A stretch of DNA of 64,000 nt from assembly GCA_024349725.1 (NCBI GenBank), contig AP026064.1:766592-830591 (forward strand), read 5' to 3'. Positions within the stretch are counted from its first letter, which is position 1. The number at the start of each line of letters is the position of its first letter. This document shows positions 55,501-64,000 of this stretch, in pieces. The position numbers were made by a program, and so were the translations under genes. The notes beneath the pieces were generated by a model. The model did no database searches. It was not told where the DNA came from and was given only the letters and a program-made list of their open reading frames with translations. The stretch comes from Arsenophonus endosymbiont of Ceratovacuna japonica (GTDB taxonomy: Bacteria > Pseudomonadota > Gammaproteobacteria > Enterobacterales > Enterobacteriaceae).

Positions 55501-56564
55501 ATCAAATAAAACGCCTTATGATAATGGCAGGTGGTACTGGTGGTCATGTTTTTCCAGGAATAGCAGTAGCTAATTATCTTAAGCTACAAGGTTGGGATGT
55601 GTGCTGGTTAGGAACTAATGATAGAATTGAAGCAAATTTAGTTCCTAAATACGGGATTAAAATTGAATTTATAAAAATTTCAGGATTGCGTGGTAAAAAT
55701 ATAAGAACATTATTAATTGCACCATTTAATATCATTAAAGCAATAAAACAAGCAAAAGTAATTATTAAACGTTATAAACCTAATATCGTATTAGGAATGG
55801 GAGGGTATGTTTCTGGTCCAGGCGGAATTGCTGCATGGTTATGTAATATTCCTATTGTAATTCACGAACAAAATAGAATAGCTGGATTAACTAATCGTTG
55901 GTTATCTAAAATTGCTAAACAAGTTTTACAAGCATTTCCAAGTGCATTTCCTAATGCTAAGGTAGTTGGAAATCCAGTTAGTGAATCATTATTAACATTA
56001 TATAAATATAAAAAAACATTAATTCATTGTGATAGTGTTATTAAAATTTTAGTATTAGGTGGTAGTCAAGGAGCAAAAATTTTAAATAACACATTACCAA
56101 AAGTAGTATCTAAATTAAATAAAAAAGTGATAATTTGGCATCAAACAGGAAAAGGTAATAAACAAATTACAGAAAATTTATATAAAAAATTATGTAGTGA
56201 ATTAAATAATTATAAAATAACAGAATTTATTGATAATATTTCTGATGCATATTCTTGGGCAGATATTATTATATGTAGATCAGGTGCTTTAACAGTAAGT
56301 GAAGTTGCAATTGCTGGTTTACCAGCTATTTTTGTACCTTTTAGACATAAAGATAATCAACAGTACTTAAATGCATTACCATTAGAAAAAATAGGAGCTG
56401 CAAAAATTATTGAGCAACATAAATTTTCAACTAATGTATTAGTAAAATTATTAAATCAATGCTCTAGATCACAATTAATAGATATGTCAAAAAAAGCACG
56501 ATCAGTATCAATTACAAATGCAACTAAAAATATAGCAGAAACTTTAATTTCTATTTCTAAATAA
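55497..56564 (+). CDS. murG: UDP-GlcNAc--lipid I N-acetylglucosaminyltransferase
   Basis: MurG adds GlcNAc to lipid I on the inner face of the membrane to make lipid II. The 355-residue protein matches the E. coli length. It is a GT-B glycosyltransferase with the N-terminal [14 protein letters not shown] loop, [40 protein letters not shown], the second loop [12 protein letters not shown], and the UDP-sugar site [12 protein letters not shown] with [13 protein letters not shown]. The ATG overlaps the ftsW stop by four bases. Confidence 0.98.
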   Translation: MNQIKRLMIMAGGTGGHVFPGIAVANYLKLQGWDVCWLGTNDRIEANLVPKYGIKIEFIKISGLRGKNIRTLLIAPFNIIKAIKQAKVIIKRYKPNIVLGMGGYVSGPGGIAAWLCNIPIVIHEQNRIAGLTNRWLSKIAKQVLQAFPSAFPNAKVVGNPVSESLLTLYKYKKTLIHCDSVIKILVLGGSQGAKILNNTLPKVVSKLNKKVIIWHQTGKGNKQITENLYKKLCSELNNYKITEFIDNISDAYSWADIIICRSGALTVSEVAIAGLPAIFVPFRHKDNQQYLNALPLEKIGAAKIIEQHKFSTNVLVKLLNQCSRSQLIDMSKKARSVSITNATKNIAETLISISK

Positions 56565-56616
56565 AATTAATTTTTATTTCAAATAATAAAATTTATATTA
56601 TAAATAATAAAATGAA

Positions 56617-58062
56617 ATGAATATACAACAATCACCTAAATTAAAAATAACAATACCAAAAATACTTAATGTTAAACATATACATTTTATTGGTATTGGT
56701 GGTATTGGTATGGGAGGTATTGCTGCAATATTAGTTAAAGAAGGTTATGAAATTAGTGGATCTGATTTAATTCCAAATACAATTACTAAACAATTAATAG
56801 AACTTGGAGTTAAAATTTATTTTCATCATAAACCTAAAAATGTTATAAATGCTTGTGTTGTTGTTATATCTTCAGCAATATCAATTAATAATCCAGAAGT
56901 TATTGCTGCAAAAAAAGCTCGAATTCCAGTAATTCACCGAGCTGAAATGTTATCTGAATTAATGCGTTTTCGCTATGGTATTGCTATTTCAGGAACTCAT
57001 GGAAAAACAACTACTACATCTATGATTATTAGTATTTATATACAATCAGGATTAGACCCAACATTTATTAATGGTGGTATAATTAAAAAAACAGGTGTTT
57101 ATGCTAATCTAGGAACTAGTAAATATTTAATTACAGAAGCTGATGAAAGTGATGCATCTTTCTTATATTTACATCCATTAATAATTGTTATAACAAATAT
57201 TGAAGCAGATCATATGGAAAATTATGATGGTAATTTTGAGAAATTAAAACAGACTTTTATTAATTTCTTACATAATCTACCATTTTATGGTCGTGCTGTA
57301 TTGTGTATTGACGATATAGTGATACGTTCATTATTATCAAAAATAGATCGTTATGTGATAACTTATGGTTTTAGTGATGATGCAGATATTCGTATTACAT
57401 CTTATAATCAATCTGAAAATAAAAATTATTTTACTATAATACGTAAAAATCATGCTAATTTAAATTTTATATTAAATACTCCAGGATATCATAATGCCTT
57501 AAATGCAGCAGCAGCTATTGCAGTATCAACTGAAGAAGGTATAAATGATAATGATATTTTAACTGCATTAACAAAATTTCAAGGAACTAAACGACGTTTT
57601 GATTTTATAGGAAATTTTTCTTTAATGAAAGTTAATGGCAAAAAAGGTAATGTTATATTAATAGATGATTATGGTCATCATCCAACAGAAATTGATATTA
57701 CCATTAAAACAGCAAAAATAAAGTGGATAAATAAACGTATTGTGATGGTTTTTCAACCACATAGATATACTCGAACTAGAGATTTATATAATGATTTTGT
57801 TAATATTTTAGAGCAGGTTGATGTATTATTAATGTTAGATGTTTATCCAGCAGGAGAAAAACATATTCCTGGTGCAGATAGTATATCATTATGTCAAACA
57901 ATTCGTAATAGAGGTAAATTAGATCCTATTTTTATAAATAGATATGATCAAACTTATAAAATATTAATAAAAATTATAGAAAATAATGATCTAATACTTA
58001 CACAAGGTGCTGGAAATATTAGTAATATGGCATTTAATTTAGTCAATAAGTATTTTAGATAA
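56617..58062 (+). CDS. murC: UDP-MurNAc--L-alanine ligase
   Basis: MurC adds the first amino acid, L-Ala, to UDP-MurNAc. The 481-residue product is close to E. coli (491), with a shortened C-terminal tail. Motifs are [23 protein letters not shown] [27 protein letters not shown] (ATP loop), [31 protein letters not shown] and [12 protein letters not shown]. The 52-base gap after murG is the largest within murE-to-ftsQ, and no ribosome-binding site is clear; a nearby out-of-frame ATG at 56612 (ATG AAA TGA) could help or hinder initiation. Confidence 0.97.
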   Translation: MNIQQSPKLKITIPKILNVKHIHFIGIGGIGMGGIAAILVKEGYEISGSDLIPNTITKQLIELGVKIYFHHKPKNVINACVVVISSAISINNPEVIAAKKARIPVIHRAEMLSELMRFRYGIAISGTHGKTTTTSMIISIYIQSGLDPTFINGGIIKKTGVYANLGTSKYLITEADESDASFLYLHPLIIVITNIEADHMENYDGNFEKLKQTFINFLHNLPFYGRAVLCIDDIVIRSLLSKIDRYVITYGFSDDADIRITSYNQSENKNYFTIIRKNHANLNFILNTPGYHNALNAAAAIAVSTEEGINDNDILTALTKFQGTKRRFDFIGNFSLMKVNGKKGNVILIDDYGHHPTEIDITIKTAKIKWINKRIVMVFQPHRYTRTRDLYNDFVNILEQVDVLLMLDVYPAGEKHIPGADSISLCQTIRNRGKLDPIFINRYDQTYKILIKIIENNDLILTQGAGNISNMAFNLVNKYFR

Positions 58063-58087
58063 ATTATAATAAATAAGGTAAAGTATA

Positions 58088-59008
58088 ATGGTTGATAAAG
58101 TTGCTGTACTTTTAGGTGGAAACTCATCTGAAAGGGAAATATCACTACAATCTGGTCAAGCTATAGTAAATAGTTTACGTAAAGATGGAATAAATTCTGA
58201 TCCAATTGATGTTAAAAATTTTTCTATTATAAAATTAAAAGAAATTGGTTATAATAAAGTTTTTATTGCCTTACATGGACGAGGTGGTGAAGATGGTGTA
58301 TTGCAAAGAGTTTTAGAGTTTTTAAAATTGCCTTATACAGGAAGTGGTGTTTTAGCTTCATCACTTTCAATGGATAAATTACGTACTAAAAAATTATGGG
58401 CTAATATAGGTTTATCAATTGTACCATATATAACATTAAATAATAAACAATTAGCAATGATGTCAGATACAATGCTTTTTAAATATATATATCATTTATA
58501 TATGCCACTTATTATAAAACCAAATCTTGAAGGGTCAAGTATTGGTATTAGCAAAGTTACTAATTTTAATCAATTAAGAATAGCACTAAAATTAGCTTTT
58601 CATTATGATAAAAATGTATTAATTGAAAAATGGATAAATGGTTCTGAATATACAGTGGCAATTGTTGGAGATCAAATATTACCCTCAATTCGTATTAAAC
58701 ATATGAGTACTTTTTATGATTATAATGCAAAATATACATCTAATAACACAAAATATTTTTGTCCTAGTGGATTAGAATTAAAAGAAGAAAAGAAATTAAA
58801 CAAATTAGCACTATCAGCATATAAATCAGTTGGTTGCAATGGTTTTGGTCGTGTTGATATTATTAGAGACAATAATGGTATTTTTTATTTATTAGAAATA
58901 AATACTGCACCTGGAATGACTAATCATAGTTTAGTTCCTATAGCAGCAAAACAAGCAGGAATAAGTTTTTCACAATTAGTTAAAAAAATTTTAGAATTAG
59001 TAAAATAA
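58088..59008 (+). CDS. ddlB: D-alanine--D-alanine ligase B
   Basis: DdlB makes the D-Ala-D-Ala dipeptide used by MurF. The 306-residue length equals E. coli DdlB. This is an ATP-grasp enzyme with VAVLLGGNSSEREISLQSG, ALHGRGGEDGVLQ, PYTGSGVLASSLSMDKLRTK, PLIIKPNLEGSSIGISKV, and the metal site LEINTAPGMTNHSLVP. AAGGT precedes the ATG. Only one base separates it from ftsQ. Confidence 0.98.
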   Translation: MVDKVAVLLGGNSSEREISLQSGQAIVNSLRKDGINSDPIDVKNFSIIKLKEIGYNKVFIALHGRGGEDGVLQRVLEFLKLPYTGSGVLASSLSMDKLRTKKLWANIGLSIVPYITLNNKQLAMMSDTMLFKYIYHLYMPLIIKPNLEGSSIGISKVTNFNQLRIALKLAFHYDKNVLIEKWINGSEYTVAIVGDQILPSIRIKHMSTFYDYNAKYTSNNTKYFCPSGLELKEEKKLNKLALSAYKSVGCNGFGRVDIIRDNNGIFYLLEINTAPGMTNHSLVPIAAKQAGISFSQLVKKILELVK

Positions 59009-59009
59009 T

Positions 59010-59804
59010 ATGTCACAACTATTAATAAACTTTTATAATAAAATATTTAAAGAATATTATAAAAATAATAATAAAAATAATTATTATTATTTAGTTAATA
59101 TTATATTTTTATTAATAATATTAAGTGCTAATATATATGGTGGATTGATGACGTTAAATTGGATTAAAGATATTAATAAATTTTCTATTTATAACTTAGT
59201 AATTACTGGAGAACGTCATTATACTTGTGATGATAATATTAAACAAATTATATTAACATTAGGTATTTCTAATACATTTATTGAAATAGATATAAATAAA
59301 ATCAAAAATAAAATACAAAATATACCATGGATAAAAAATGTTAATGTAAGTAAACAATGGCCTAATAAATTAAAAATTCACTTAGTAGAATATAAACCTT
59401 ATGCTAAATGGAATGATACTATTTTTATTGATGTAGAAGGAATTATTTTTAATTTACCTATATTACAAAATATTCAAGAAAATTTATTAATGTTATATGG
59501 TCCAGAAGGAAGTCAAAAAGAAGTATTAAATATGTATTTTACTATGCAACAACAGTTAAAATCACATAATTTTAATATTAAATCATTATCAATGAATACA
59601 AGACGTGCGTGGCAATTGATTTTAGTAAATCATATTAAACTAAATATAGGTAAAAAGGATATTAAAAAAAGATTAAATCATTTTATTGAACTTTATAAAA
59701 TACTAAAACAAGTAACAGATAAGCGCATTGAATATATAGATTTACGATATCATAGCGGTGCTGCAGTAGGTTGGTTACCACTTTTATCTAATACTATACA
59801 CTGA
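59010..59804 (+). CDS. ftsQ: Cell division protein FtsQ
   Basis: FtsQ is a bitopic divisome protein that recruits FtsB-FtsL. The 264-residue product has an Asn/Lys-rich cytosolic start, a membrane helix at about 28-48, a POTRA domain (NLVITGERHYTCDDNIKQIIL) and a beta domain with PWIKNVNVSKQWPNKLKIHLVEYKPYAKWND and a C-terminal YIDLRYHSGAAVGW. E. coli FtsQ is 276 residues. It lies between ddlB and ftsA as in E. coli. Confidence 0.96.
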   Translation: MSQLLINFYNKIFKEYYKNNNKNNYYYLVNIIFLLIILSANIYGGLMTLNWIKDINKFSIYNLVITGERHYTCDDNIKQIILTLGISNTFIEIDINKIKNKIQNIPWIKNVNVSKQWPNKLKIHLVEYKPYAKWNDTIFIDVEGIIFNLPILQNIQENLLMLYGPEGSQKEVLNMYFTMQQQLKSHNFNIKSLSMNTRRAWQLILVNHIKLNIGKKDIKKRLNHFIELYKILKQVTDKRIEYIDLRYHSGAAVGWLPLLSNTIH

Positions 59805-59850
59805 ATTAAAATAATTTTAAACTGCTAATTAATTATATATAGGTAAATTA

Positions 59851-61110
59851 ATGATGATTAAAAAAACAGATAAAAAATTAGTAGTTGGTCTTGAAATTGG
59901 AATTTCTAAAGTTTCTGTATTAATTGGTGAAATTTTACCTAATGATATGATAAATATTATTGGATTTGGTAATAACCCATCCCATGGAATGAATAAAAGT
60001 GGTGTAAATAATTTAGAGTCTGTTGTAAAATGTGTACAATTAGCTATAGATAAAGCTGAATTAATGGCTGAATGCCAAATATCATCAGTTTATTTAGCTA
60101 TTTCTGGTAAGCATATTAGTTGTCAAAATGAAATAGGGATAGTACCTATTTCTGAAGATGAAATTACTCAATATGATGTAGATAATGTTATTCATATAGC
60201 TAAATCAGTACGCATGCATGATGAACATAGAATTTTACATGTTATCCCACAAGAATATACTATTGATTATCAAGAAGGAATTAAAAATCCAATAGGACTT
60301 TCAGGAATACGCATAAAAGCTAAAGTTCATATAATTACTTGTCATAATGATATAGCTAAAAATATAATTAAAGTAGTTGAACGTTGTGGTTTAAAAGTAG
60401 ATCAATTAATTTTTTCTGGTTTAGCATCAAGTTATTCTGTTTTAACACAAGATGAACGTGAATTAGGAGTATGTGTAGCAGATATTGGATGTGGAACTAT
60501 AGATATAGCTATATATACTAATGATTCTCTTCGATATACTAAAGTTATACCTTATGCTGGTAATATAGTAACTAGCGATATTTCTTATGCATTTAGTATA
60601 ACTCCTAGTGATGCAGAAACAATTAAAATTAATTATGGTTGCGCACTAGGTACTATTATTAGTAATAATGAAAATATTGAAGTACAAAGTATAGATGGTC
60701 AACCACCAAAAAGTTTACAACGTCAAATATTAGCTGAAGTTATTGAACCACGTTATACAGAGTTACTAAATTTAATAAATAATGAAATTTTAAAATTACA
60801 AGGTAAATTACGTAATCAAGGTATCAAACATAATATCGATGCTGGTATTATTTTAACAGGAGGTGGTTCTCAAATTAATGGTTTAATTGAATGCGCCAAA
60901 AAAGTATTTCAAACTAAAGTACGTATTAGTAATCCATTAAATATAACTGGTTTAACAGATGATATACAGAAACCTTATTACTCTACAACTGTTGGACTTC
61001 TTCATTATGGAAAACAAACTTATCTTATTAATAAATCAGAAATAAATAAAAATATATCAATAAGTAGTTTTTTTCAAAAAGTTACTAACTGGTTAAGAAA
61101 GGAATTTTAA
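59851..61110 (+). CDS. ftsA: Cell division protein FtsA
   Basis: FtsA is an actin-like ATPase that ties FtsZ filaments to the membrane and signals to the septal synthases. The 419-residue length equals E. coli (420). It starts with the nucleotide-binding strand KLVVGLEIGISKVSVLIGE, carries the 1C domain, the phosphate motif VADIGCGTIDIAIYT and GIILTGGGSQINGL, and ends with an amphipathic membrane-targeting helix (FFQKVTNWLRKEF) that is nearly the E. coli sequence. AGGT precedes the ATG. The gap to ftsZ is 58 bases. Confidence 0.98.
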   Translation: MMIKKTDKKLVVGLEIGISKVSVLIGEILPNDMINIIGFGNNPSHGMNKSGVNNLESVVKCVQLAIDKAELMAECQISSVYLAISGKHISCQNEIGIVPISEDEITQYDVDNVIHIAKSVRMHDEHRILHVIPQEYTIDYQEGIKNPIGLSGIRIKAKVHIITCHNDIAKNIIKVVERCGLKVDQLIFSGLASSYSVLTQDERELGVCVADIGCGTIDIAIYTNDSLRYTKVIPYAGNIVTSDISYAFSITPSDAETIKINYGCALGTIISNNENIEVQSIDGQPPKSLQRQILAEVIEPRYTELLNLINNEILKLQGKLRNQGIKHNIDAGIILTGGGSQINGLIECAKKVFQTKVRISNPLNITGLTDDIQKPYYSTTVGLLHYGKQTYLINKSEINKNISISSFFQKVTNWLRKEF

Positions 61111-61168
61111 TTTTGTAAAATAAAAAAACAAATCTTTACTTCTAATATAAGAAAAATGGAGATAAATT

Positions 61169-62335
61169 ATGATTGAATCAACAGAATTAATTAATGACGC
61201 AATTATTAAAGTTATCGGTATTGGTGGTGGTGGTTGTAATGCTGTTGAACATATGATACGTGAACATATTGAAGGAGTTGAATTTTTTGCTATTAATACT
61301 GATGCTCAAGCATTACAGAAAACATCAGTAAAACAAACTATTCAAATTGGGAATAGTATTACAAAAGGATTAGGAGCAGGGGCTAATCCTGAAATTGGTC
61401 ATAATGCCGCCGAAGAAGATCGCGAAAAGTTACATAATGAGATTGATGGTGCAGATATGATTTTTATTGCTGCTGGTATGGGTGGTGGTACTGGTACTGG
61501 AGCAGCTCCTGTTGTAGCTGAAATTGCTAAAGAACTTGGTATACTTACAGTAGCAGTTGTAACTAAACCTTTTAACTTTGAAGGCAAGAAGCGTATGTCA
61601 TTTGCTGAAGCAGGAATTTTAGAATTATCTAAAAATGTTGATTCTTTAATAACTATTCCTAATGATAAATTATTAAAAGTACTTGGACGTGGAACTTCTT
61701 TATTAGATGCATTTGGTGCTGCAAATGATGTATTAAAAGGAGCAGTACAAGGCATTGCAGAATTAATTACTTGTCCGGGTTTAATGAATGTAGATTTTGC
61801 TGATGTACGAACTGTTATGTCTGAAATGGGTTATGCTATGATGGGATCAGGTATAGCACGTGGTGAAAATCGTGCAGAAGAAGCAGCAGAAATAGCTATT
61901 TCTAGTCCATTGTTAGAAGATATTGATTTATCTGGTGCACGTGGTGTATTAGTTAATATTACTGCAGGATTTAATTTACGACTTGATGAATTTGAAATAG
62001 TAGGAAATACTATTAAATCATTTGCATCTGATCATGCAACAGTTGTTATTGGTACTTCTCTAGACCCTGAAATTAATGATGAATTACGTGTAACTGTTGT
62101 TGCTACAGGAATTAGTATAGATAAGCGTCCAGAAATTACATTAGTTACAAATAAATCAACTCAAAAATCATCACTAGAAAAATACTACCATAAAATGCAA
62201 TATTCAATTCCTACTATAATGCCATTAACAGAAGAAAAAACTACAAATAATTCAATAAATGAACAAAATATAAAATCTAACAAAGAATTAGAATATCTTG
62301 ATATTCCAGCTTTTTTAAGAAAACAAGCTGATTAA
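61169..62335 (+). CDS. ftsZ: Cell division protein FtsZ
   Basis: FtsZ is the tubulin-like GTPase that forms the Z ring. The 388-residue product matches E. coli (383). The GTP-binding signature GGGTGTG is at residues 105-111; [15 protein letters not shown], the T7 loop [15 protein letters not shown] and a spacer linker of about 50 residues follow. The C-terminal peptide that binds FtsA and ZipA is fully kept ([13 protein letters not shown]). A GGAG ribosome-binding site precedes the ATG. It ends the intact part of the cluster; the next gene lpxC is dead. Confidence 0.99.
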   Translation: MIESTELINDAIIKVIGIGGGGCNAVEHMIREHIEGVEFFAINTDAQALQKTSVKQTIQIGNSITKGLGAGANPEIGHNAAEEDREKLHNEIDGADMIFIAAGMGGGTGTGAAPVVAEIAKELGILTVAVVTKPFNFEGKKRMSFAEAGILELSKNVDSLITIPNDKLLKVLGRGTSLLDAFGAANDVLKGAVQGIAELITCPGLMNVDFADVRTVMSEMGYAMMGSGIARGENRAEEAAEIAISSPLLEDIDLSGARGVLVNITAGFNLRLDEFEIVGNTIKSFASDHATVVIGTSLDPEINDELRVTVVATGISIDKRPEITLVTNKSTQKSSLEKYYHKMQYSIPTIMPLTEEKTTNNSINEQNIKSNKELEYLDIPAFLRKQAD

Positions 62336-62425
62336 CTAATACTAAATACTTTTTTATTTGATATTAAAATATTTTATTGTTTTTGGAAAAATAATTAGTA
62401 AAATAATTTATAGTATGGAAAGATA

Positions 62426-63237
62426 ATGATCAAACAAAGGATGATAAAACGCATTATTCAAACAATAGGTGTTGGATTACATACTGGGAAAAAAATTACT
62501 TTAGTATTACGTTCAGCACCTGAAAATATAGGAATTATTTGTCGTCGTACAAATTTAAATTCACCAGTTGATTTGTCTTCTAAAATAAAATCTGTACGTA
62601 ATATTATATTATGTATTTGCTTAATTAATAAAAATAATATATGAATTTTCAATAATAGAATATTTGTATTCTGCATTAAAAGGATTAAGAATTAATAATA
62701 TAATTATTGAATAAATGCTCCAAGAATACCAATAATAAATGCTAGTGTTGCATCTTTTGTATGTTTATTGTTAGATGCTGGAATTGAATAATTAAATAGC
62801 ATTAAGAAATTTCTTCGAATTAAAAACAAAGTACGAGTTGCAGATGGTAATAAATAGATGAACTTATACCTTATATGGATTTAATTTAGATTTTACTATT
62901 GATTTTAATCATCCTGCTATTAATAATAATACTTACAATCAAAAGTATTATTTTTAGGTTATAATATTAATTGTGCTATTGTTATTAATGATTATAAAAT
63001 ATTAAATAAAAATGGATTACATTTAAAAATGAATTTGTACATCATAAAACATTAGATGCTATAGGTGATTTATTCACATTTGGTTATAATATTATTGGTG
63101 ATTTTACGGCATATAAATCTAATCATGCATTAAATAATAAATTATTAAAATTTTTATTATCAACAAAATCTGCATAGGATATTATAATATTTAAAGATGT
63201 ATTTAAAATGCCAATTAAGTTTAAACAACATCAATAA
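62426..63237 (+). pseudogene. lpxC: Decayed UDP-3-O-acyl-N-acetylglucosamine deacetylase (lpxC)
   Basis: The first 72 codons are open and clearly LpxC ([20 protein letters not shown], then [12 protein letters not shown]), then TGA follows at 62642. In other frames the gene continues: ISIIEYLYSALKGLRINNIIIE, then stop, against [34 protein letters not shown], stop, KFLRIK; DFTIDFNHPAI; and [14 protein letters not shown] to [17 protein letters not shown]. About 35 residues in the middle (the RQISRARTFGF region) are deleted. The zinc ligand His79 of the EHL motif is Tyr, while the later ligands (HKxxDAIGD) remain. LpxC commits UDP-GlcNAc to lipid A, so LPS synthesis is almost certainly lost. A ribosome-binding site is still visible and a 72-residue fragment could be translated. 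Confidence 0.93.
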
Positions 63238-63259
63238 TAATAATCTAAAATATATTAAT

Positions 63260-63314
63260 AATGTTATATTAATTATAATATTTTTATTAAAATTTATTAA
63301 TTAATATTAACATT
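63260..63314. terminator. Possible hairpin between the lpxC remnant and the DUF721 gene
   Basis: Bases 63260-63275 pair with 63298-63314 except for one bulged base, with a 22-base loop. It lies between converging units and could end transcription in either direction. All but two pairs are A/T, so support is weak. Confidence 0.3.
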
Positions 63315-63324
63315 TTTTATTTTT

Positions 63325-63813
63325 TTAATTTTCCAAATTAACTAAACTTTCTAATTTTTCTTTTAGTTTTTGAGGACTTTTTTTTGCTAAATTAAGAACT
63401 ATTTTAGCACTTTTTATACTTAATTTATTTATTATTTGTTTTGATGGTGTTATTGCTATTTTTTTAATTGGTAAATAATTTTTAGAATTTTGCAATGATA
63501 ATGATGGGTTAATTATTATTTTAATTAGAGATAAAGATGGCAAAATAGTATTACGTAATGCTGAAAATAACATAGGTAATTCATAACTTAGTCTTATTTT
63601 TCGACTTGCATTTATAACTTCTAAAAAAAGAATATTTTTATGATAATTAGCAACTTGACATAATGAATTTACTTCAATAGGAAGTAATTTAATAATAGTA
63701 TTATTTATTTTAATTAAAACATATATACGTTGTTTAATAATTTTCAATATACTTGAATTTAAATTATTTTCTTTTAATAAGATATTTAAAGATTTTATAT
63801 AATTATTTTTCAT
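63325..63813 (-). CDS. DUF721 (DciA-like) protein
   Basis: The 162-residue product carries the DUF721 signature in its N-terminal half: LPIEVNSLCQVANY followed by FLEVINASRKIRLSYELPMLFSALRNTILPSLSLIKI and INPSL. The usual Trp of the domain (SAAWATRLR-like) is Arg here. DUF721 is the domain of DciA, the loader or regulator of replicative helicase DnaB in bacteria without DnaC or DnaI. As I recall, enterobacteria such as Yersinia and Serratia also have a DUF721 gene facing lpxC before secM-secA, and this position agrees. The C-terminal half is Lys-rich with no recognised domain. Its role in enterobacteria is not established; a link to replication is only a possibility. Confidence 0.75.
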   Translation of the reverse strand: MKNNYIKSLNILLKENNLNSSILKIIKQRIYVLIKINNTIIKLLPIEVNSLCQVANYHKNILFLEVINASRKIRLSYELPMLFSALRNTILPSLSLIKIIINPSLSLQNSKNYLPIKKIAITPSKQIINKLSIKSAKIVLNLAKKSPQKLKEKLESLVNLEN

Positions 63814-64000
63814 TTTTTTTACTACTAATGTTATTTTATTTAATATTAAATAAATATTATTATTATTTTTATTATTTTAATAAAATGTAAAAAAATATTA
63901 AATATTAATTAATCAATATAATGTTATTATAAATAATTTATCACTAAAAGTAATAAATAAATATATTATATTATAAATAATATATAAATTATTTGTATCA

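Noticed and set aside
62458..62676. A 72-codon open frame on the minus strand
   Set aside because: It is the antisense shadow of the conserved lpxC N-terminal coding region.

Overview
The window reads as a stretch of a severely reduced, extremely AT-rich chromosome from an enterobacterial (Gammaproteobacteria, Enterobacterales) insect endosymbiont. Nearly every intact gene is close in length and motif content to its Escherichia coli counterpart (comparisons are from memory, not from a search). Many local gene orders are those of E. coli, but whole genes have vanished between conserved neighbours, the spacers are almost pure A/T, and four genes can be read as decaying pseudogenes. There are no transposons, phage, CRISPR arrays or tRNA genes that I can see. 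The Arsenophonus-type symbionts of blood-feeding flies and lice would fit this profile, but that placement is only a guess.

Layout. 1-2179: prs (cut by the window edge), ispE and lolB on the minus strand. 2180-5784: a 3.6 kb AT-rich region where hemA would be expected, holding only one small ORF that resembles the plasmid type IV pilus protein PilM. 5785-11465: prfA-prmC, ruvX, yggT and hemW on the plus strand. 11832-18306: sodA, tmRNA (ssrA)-smpB, rnfH, ygfZ, thiI and xseB. 18307-24846: a broken ispA, then dxs, converging on the pgpA-thiL-nusB-ribH-ribD block. 25227-29909: secF-secD-yajC-tgt without queA. 31611-39176: pgi, rpoH, ftsY (ftsEX deleted), rsmD and epmA. 39177-42289: a long spacer carrying recognisable remains of yhhQ (minus) and tusA (plus). 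42290-45468: dnaJ and dnaK behind a well-preserved heat-shock-type promoter. 46015-62335: a complete division and cell-wall cluster (rsmH, ftsL, ftsI, murE, murF, mraY, murD, ftsW, murG, murC, ddlB, ftsQ, ftsA, ftsZ), ending in a dead lpxC and followed by a DUF721 (DciA-like) gene.

How it works together. Peptidoglycan precursor synthesis, septal synthesis and Z-ring genes are intact and tightly packed, so a walled, dividing cell is implied. In contrast lpxC, the committed step of lipid A synthesis, is destroyed, so LPS is probably not made. MEP-pathway genes dxs and ispE survive but farnesyl diphosphate synthase (ispA) is broken, which raises the question of how undecaprenyl carrier is made. 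RibD, RibH and ThiL point to retained riboflavin and thiamine diphosphate metabolism, which would suit a nutritional symbiont. tRNA modification is mixed: thiI and tgt remain, but tusA and the queuosine-precursor transporter yhhQ are dead, and Tgt carries an extra residue beside its catalytic Asp. Quality control is well kept: tmRNA-SmpB, DnaK-DnaJ and sigma-32, the last with a matching promoter in front of dnaK.

I found no new multi-gene system. The most unusual items are the orphan PilM-like gene, the tmRNA gene that lacks an encoded CCA end and has an altered tag, and the four readable pseudogenes.
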